NCBI RefSeq assembly: GCF_001613065.1
Contig: NZ_BDBQ01000124.1
Span: 1-34,141, forward strand
From: Nocardia miyunensis NBRC 108239
GTDB lineage: Bacteria > Actinomycetota > Actinomycetes > Mycobacteriales > Mycobacteriaceae
DNA: 34,141 nt
Direction: 5' to 3'
The translations under genes were made by a program, and so were the position numbers. Below the pieces are notes generated by a model. That model ran no database searches. It saw only the letters and a list, made by a program, of their open reading frames with translations, and was not told the origin of the DNA. Of this stretch, positions 33,026 through 34,141 are shown in pieces (the stretch's first letter is position 1; each line of letters starts with the position of its first letter).

Positions 33026-33051
33026 GTCTCAGTATGAGACGACAGTCACAG
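33026..33051 (-). promoter_or_regulatory. Activator site 3 upstream of prmA
   Basis: The minus strand reads CTGTGAC-TGTC-GTCTCA-TAC-TGAGAC, with the symmetric core extending to 7-bp arms (33025-33031 and 33035-33041). Same layout as the sites at 19314-19339 and 21288-21313. It is 86 bases upstream of the prmA start, the expected location for the MimR-like activator. Confidence 0.75.
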
Positions 33052-34113
33052 CGAAACCTCCACGGCACTCTTACCGCGTGAGAGACGACCGACGTCCCAA
33101 ACCCGTTGCCCAGCAACGCCCCCGACGGCCCGGCGCAACCGCGTCTCTGGAGTGTGGATGACCGCTTCCACGGGGTGCACACACATCACCGCGAGTCGAC
33201 ATCACTCCTGCCCAGCTGCAGATCTCGTTTGCACAACATTGCCGTACAACAAGGCTCACCCCGCAAACAAAGCGGCCGAGACTGCACCCACGCGGCGACA
33301 TTCACTCACGAACCAGCCAACGGGACCCGCGCGGATCGCCTCTGAAGCCCGATTCCACTCACCCGCGAATCGCGTCGGAATCGCACAGGACGTCGGCAAA
33401 CGACATCAGTATCAGGACGTCCACAGGACGTCACAGATCCACGAACAGCAACAAACAGCAACCCACAACACCCACCAACAACCACGAACCCCCAGGTCGC
33501 ACCGGTTCGGCGGACGAAACCGGGCGGTCGCAAGTAGCATCCAAGGATGCGATCGATACGCAAATAAAAGCGGGCCGATCCGCCGTCGCTCGCATTCCAA
33601 TGACAGCGAAACCACTGCTCGAAGGCCCTTTCCATGCAGCGTGAATCACTGGAAATATCCACGATCGCCGATCCGCCCCGATCCACAGAACGTCGACAGG
33701 ACGTCGCGGAACCACCGTGCATCCCTGGCTCCCCACAAGCCCGCCGGATACGAAACCGCCGTTCACTCTGTCACCCCTCGCGCAACAGCCGTCCTACACC
33801 GGTCCACTCGAGATGGGTTGTCGCTGGGGCGATCCCGTGGGTAGGGCGCGCGAGCCGTTTCATCGACTCCTCCACCGACACCACGTAGCGGCGGCCCCGG
33901 GCCGGCACGACGGCGCGGAGGTCAGTATGGAGCAGAAAGCGACGAAGGCATGCACTTCGTCCGCACGGAGCTCCGACGCTGCTCCGAGCCTGATGCAACT
34001 GAACTATCGGCGTCTCCCCCTGGGAGGAGGCGACAACTTGACGAAAACGAACCAGCCGTACAGATTGCTCTCATCAGAGAGCATTGCTCTCCTGTGCCAG
34101 AGAGAGAACGGAC
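33052..34113. other. Non-coding stretch beyond the prm promoter
   Basis: About 1060 bases with no recognisable gene on either strand; ORFs present have unlikely composition. Rich in AC runs near 33430-33500. The nonamer CAGGACGTC occurs at 33386, 33413, 33424 and 33697, with a variant (CAGAACGTC) at 33685. Near the right edge GCTCTC-ATCA-GAGAGC (34067-34082) forms a hairpin, and TTGCTCTC is directly repeated at 34065-34072 and 34085-34092, possibly operator-like for a gene beginning at 34114. Confidence 0.45.
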
Positions 34114-34141
34114 ATGCACGAAGTCTGGAAATGGGCCAACC
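34114..34141 (+). CDS. Possible gene start running off the window
   Basis: ATG at 34114 preceded by a purine-rich AGAGAGAACGG (ribosome-site-like) opens nine codons (MHEVWKWAN) to the window edge. The inverted and direct repeats just upstream suit a promoter region. Too short to identify. Confidence 0.25.

Noticed and set aside
33152..33844. 230-residue plus-strand ORF upstream of prmA
   Set aside because: Low-complexity His/Gln/Arg/Thr-rich translation with no domain and no ribosome site; treated as non-coding.

Overview
This window comes from a high-GC actinomycete, most likely in the Rhodococcus/Nocardia/Mycobacterium group. The evidence is GC-rich codon use, GTG and TTG starts, frequent ATGA/GTGA gene overlaps, and a complete actinobacterial soluble di-iron (propane-type) monooxygenase cluster. 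No rRNA, tRNA or CRISPR array was seen.

Region 1 (about 194-7935) is a catabolic and transport cluster with visibly lower GC than the rest. A minus-strand operon (FAH-family hydrolase, DSD1/D-threonine-aldolase-type PLP enzyme, RidA, atypical SDR) diverges from a plus-strand polar amino-acid ABC transporter (lipoprotein, permease, ATPase). A GntR/FCD regulator follows, probably translated from a leaderless mRNA. The likely logic is import of a hydroxy-amino acid, PLP-dependent dehydration, enamine clearance by RidA, then keto-acid processing.

Region 2 (about 8200-19020) is a graveyard of mobile DNA: a coupled recombinase/HTH/recombinase module with broken recombinases, a group II intron remnant that keeps domain V but has lost its reverse-transcriptase core, an IS1634-family element with 22-bp terminal repeats, a truncated IS4 element, an IS110 scrap, two IS1380 left ends and a PPOX fragment. 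Intact passengers are a membrane-protein/winged-helix pair behind a double operator and a secreted DUF4189 protein. Nearly every mobile gene carries a one-base frameshift, whereas host genes on both sides are open.

Region 3 (about 19310-33051) is the alkane-oxidation locus. A MimR-like regulator (plus strand) faces a long minus-strand operon: prmA (hydroxylase large subunit), prmB (reductase), prmC (small subunit), prmD (coupling protein), an amidohydrolase, a DUF59 protein, a zinc alcohol dehydrogenase, a dedicated GroEL-like chaperonin, an ABM-domain protein and a GlcD-type FAD oxidase. The monooxygenase hydroxylates a short alkane, the dehydrogenase oxidises the alcohol, and the DUF59 protein and chaperonin probably assist metal loading and folding.

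The most notable observation is a 26-bp bipartite site, CTGTGAC-N4-RTCTCA-N3-TGAGAC, found three times: before the regulator, before prmA, and just after the regulator. The last copy is followed by a diverged duplicate of the prmA leader and first codons, now heading a small operon of three short ORFs. This looks like the ghost of an ancestral regulator-prmA junction, possibly reused as a new co-regulated transcription unit. The right end (33052-34141) has no recognisable gene except a possible start codon at the very edge.
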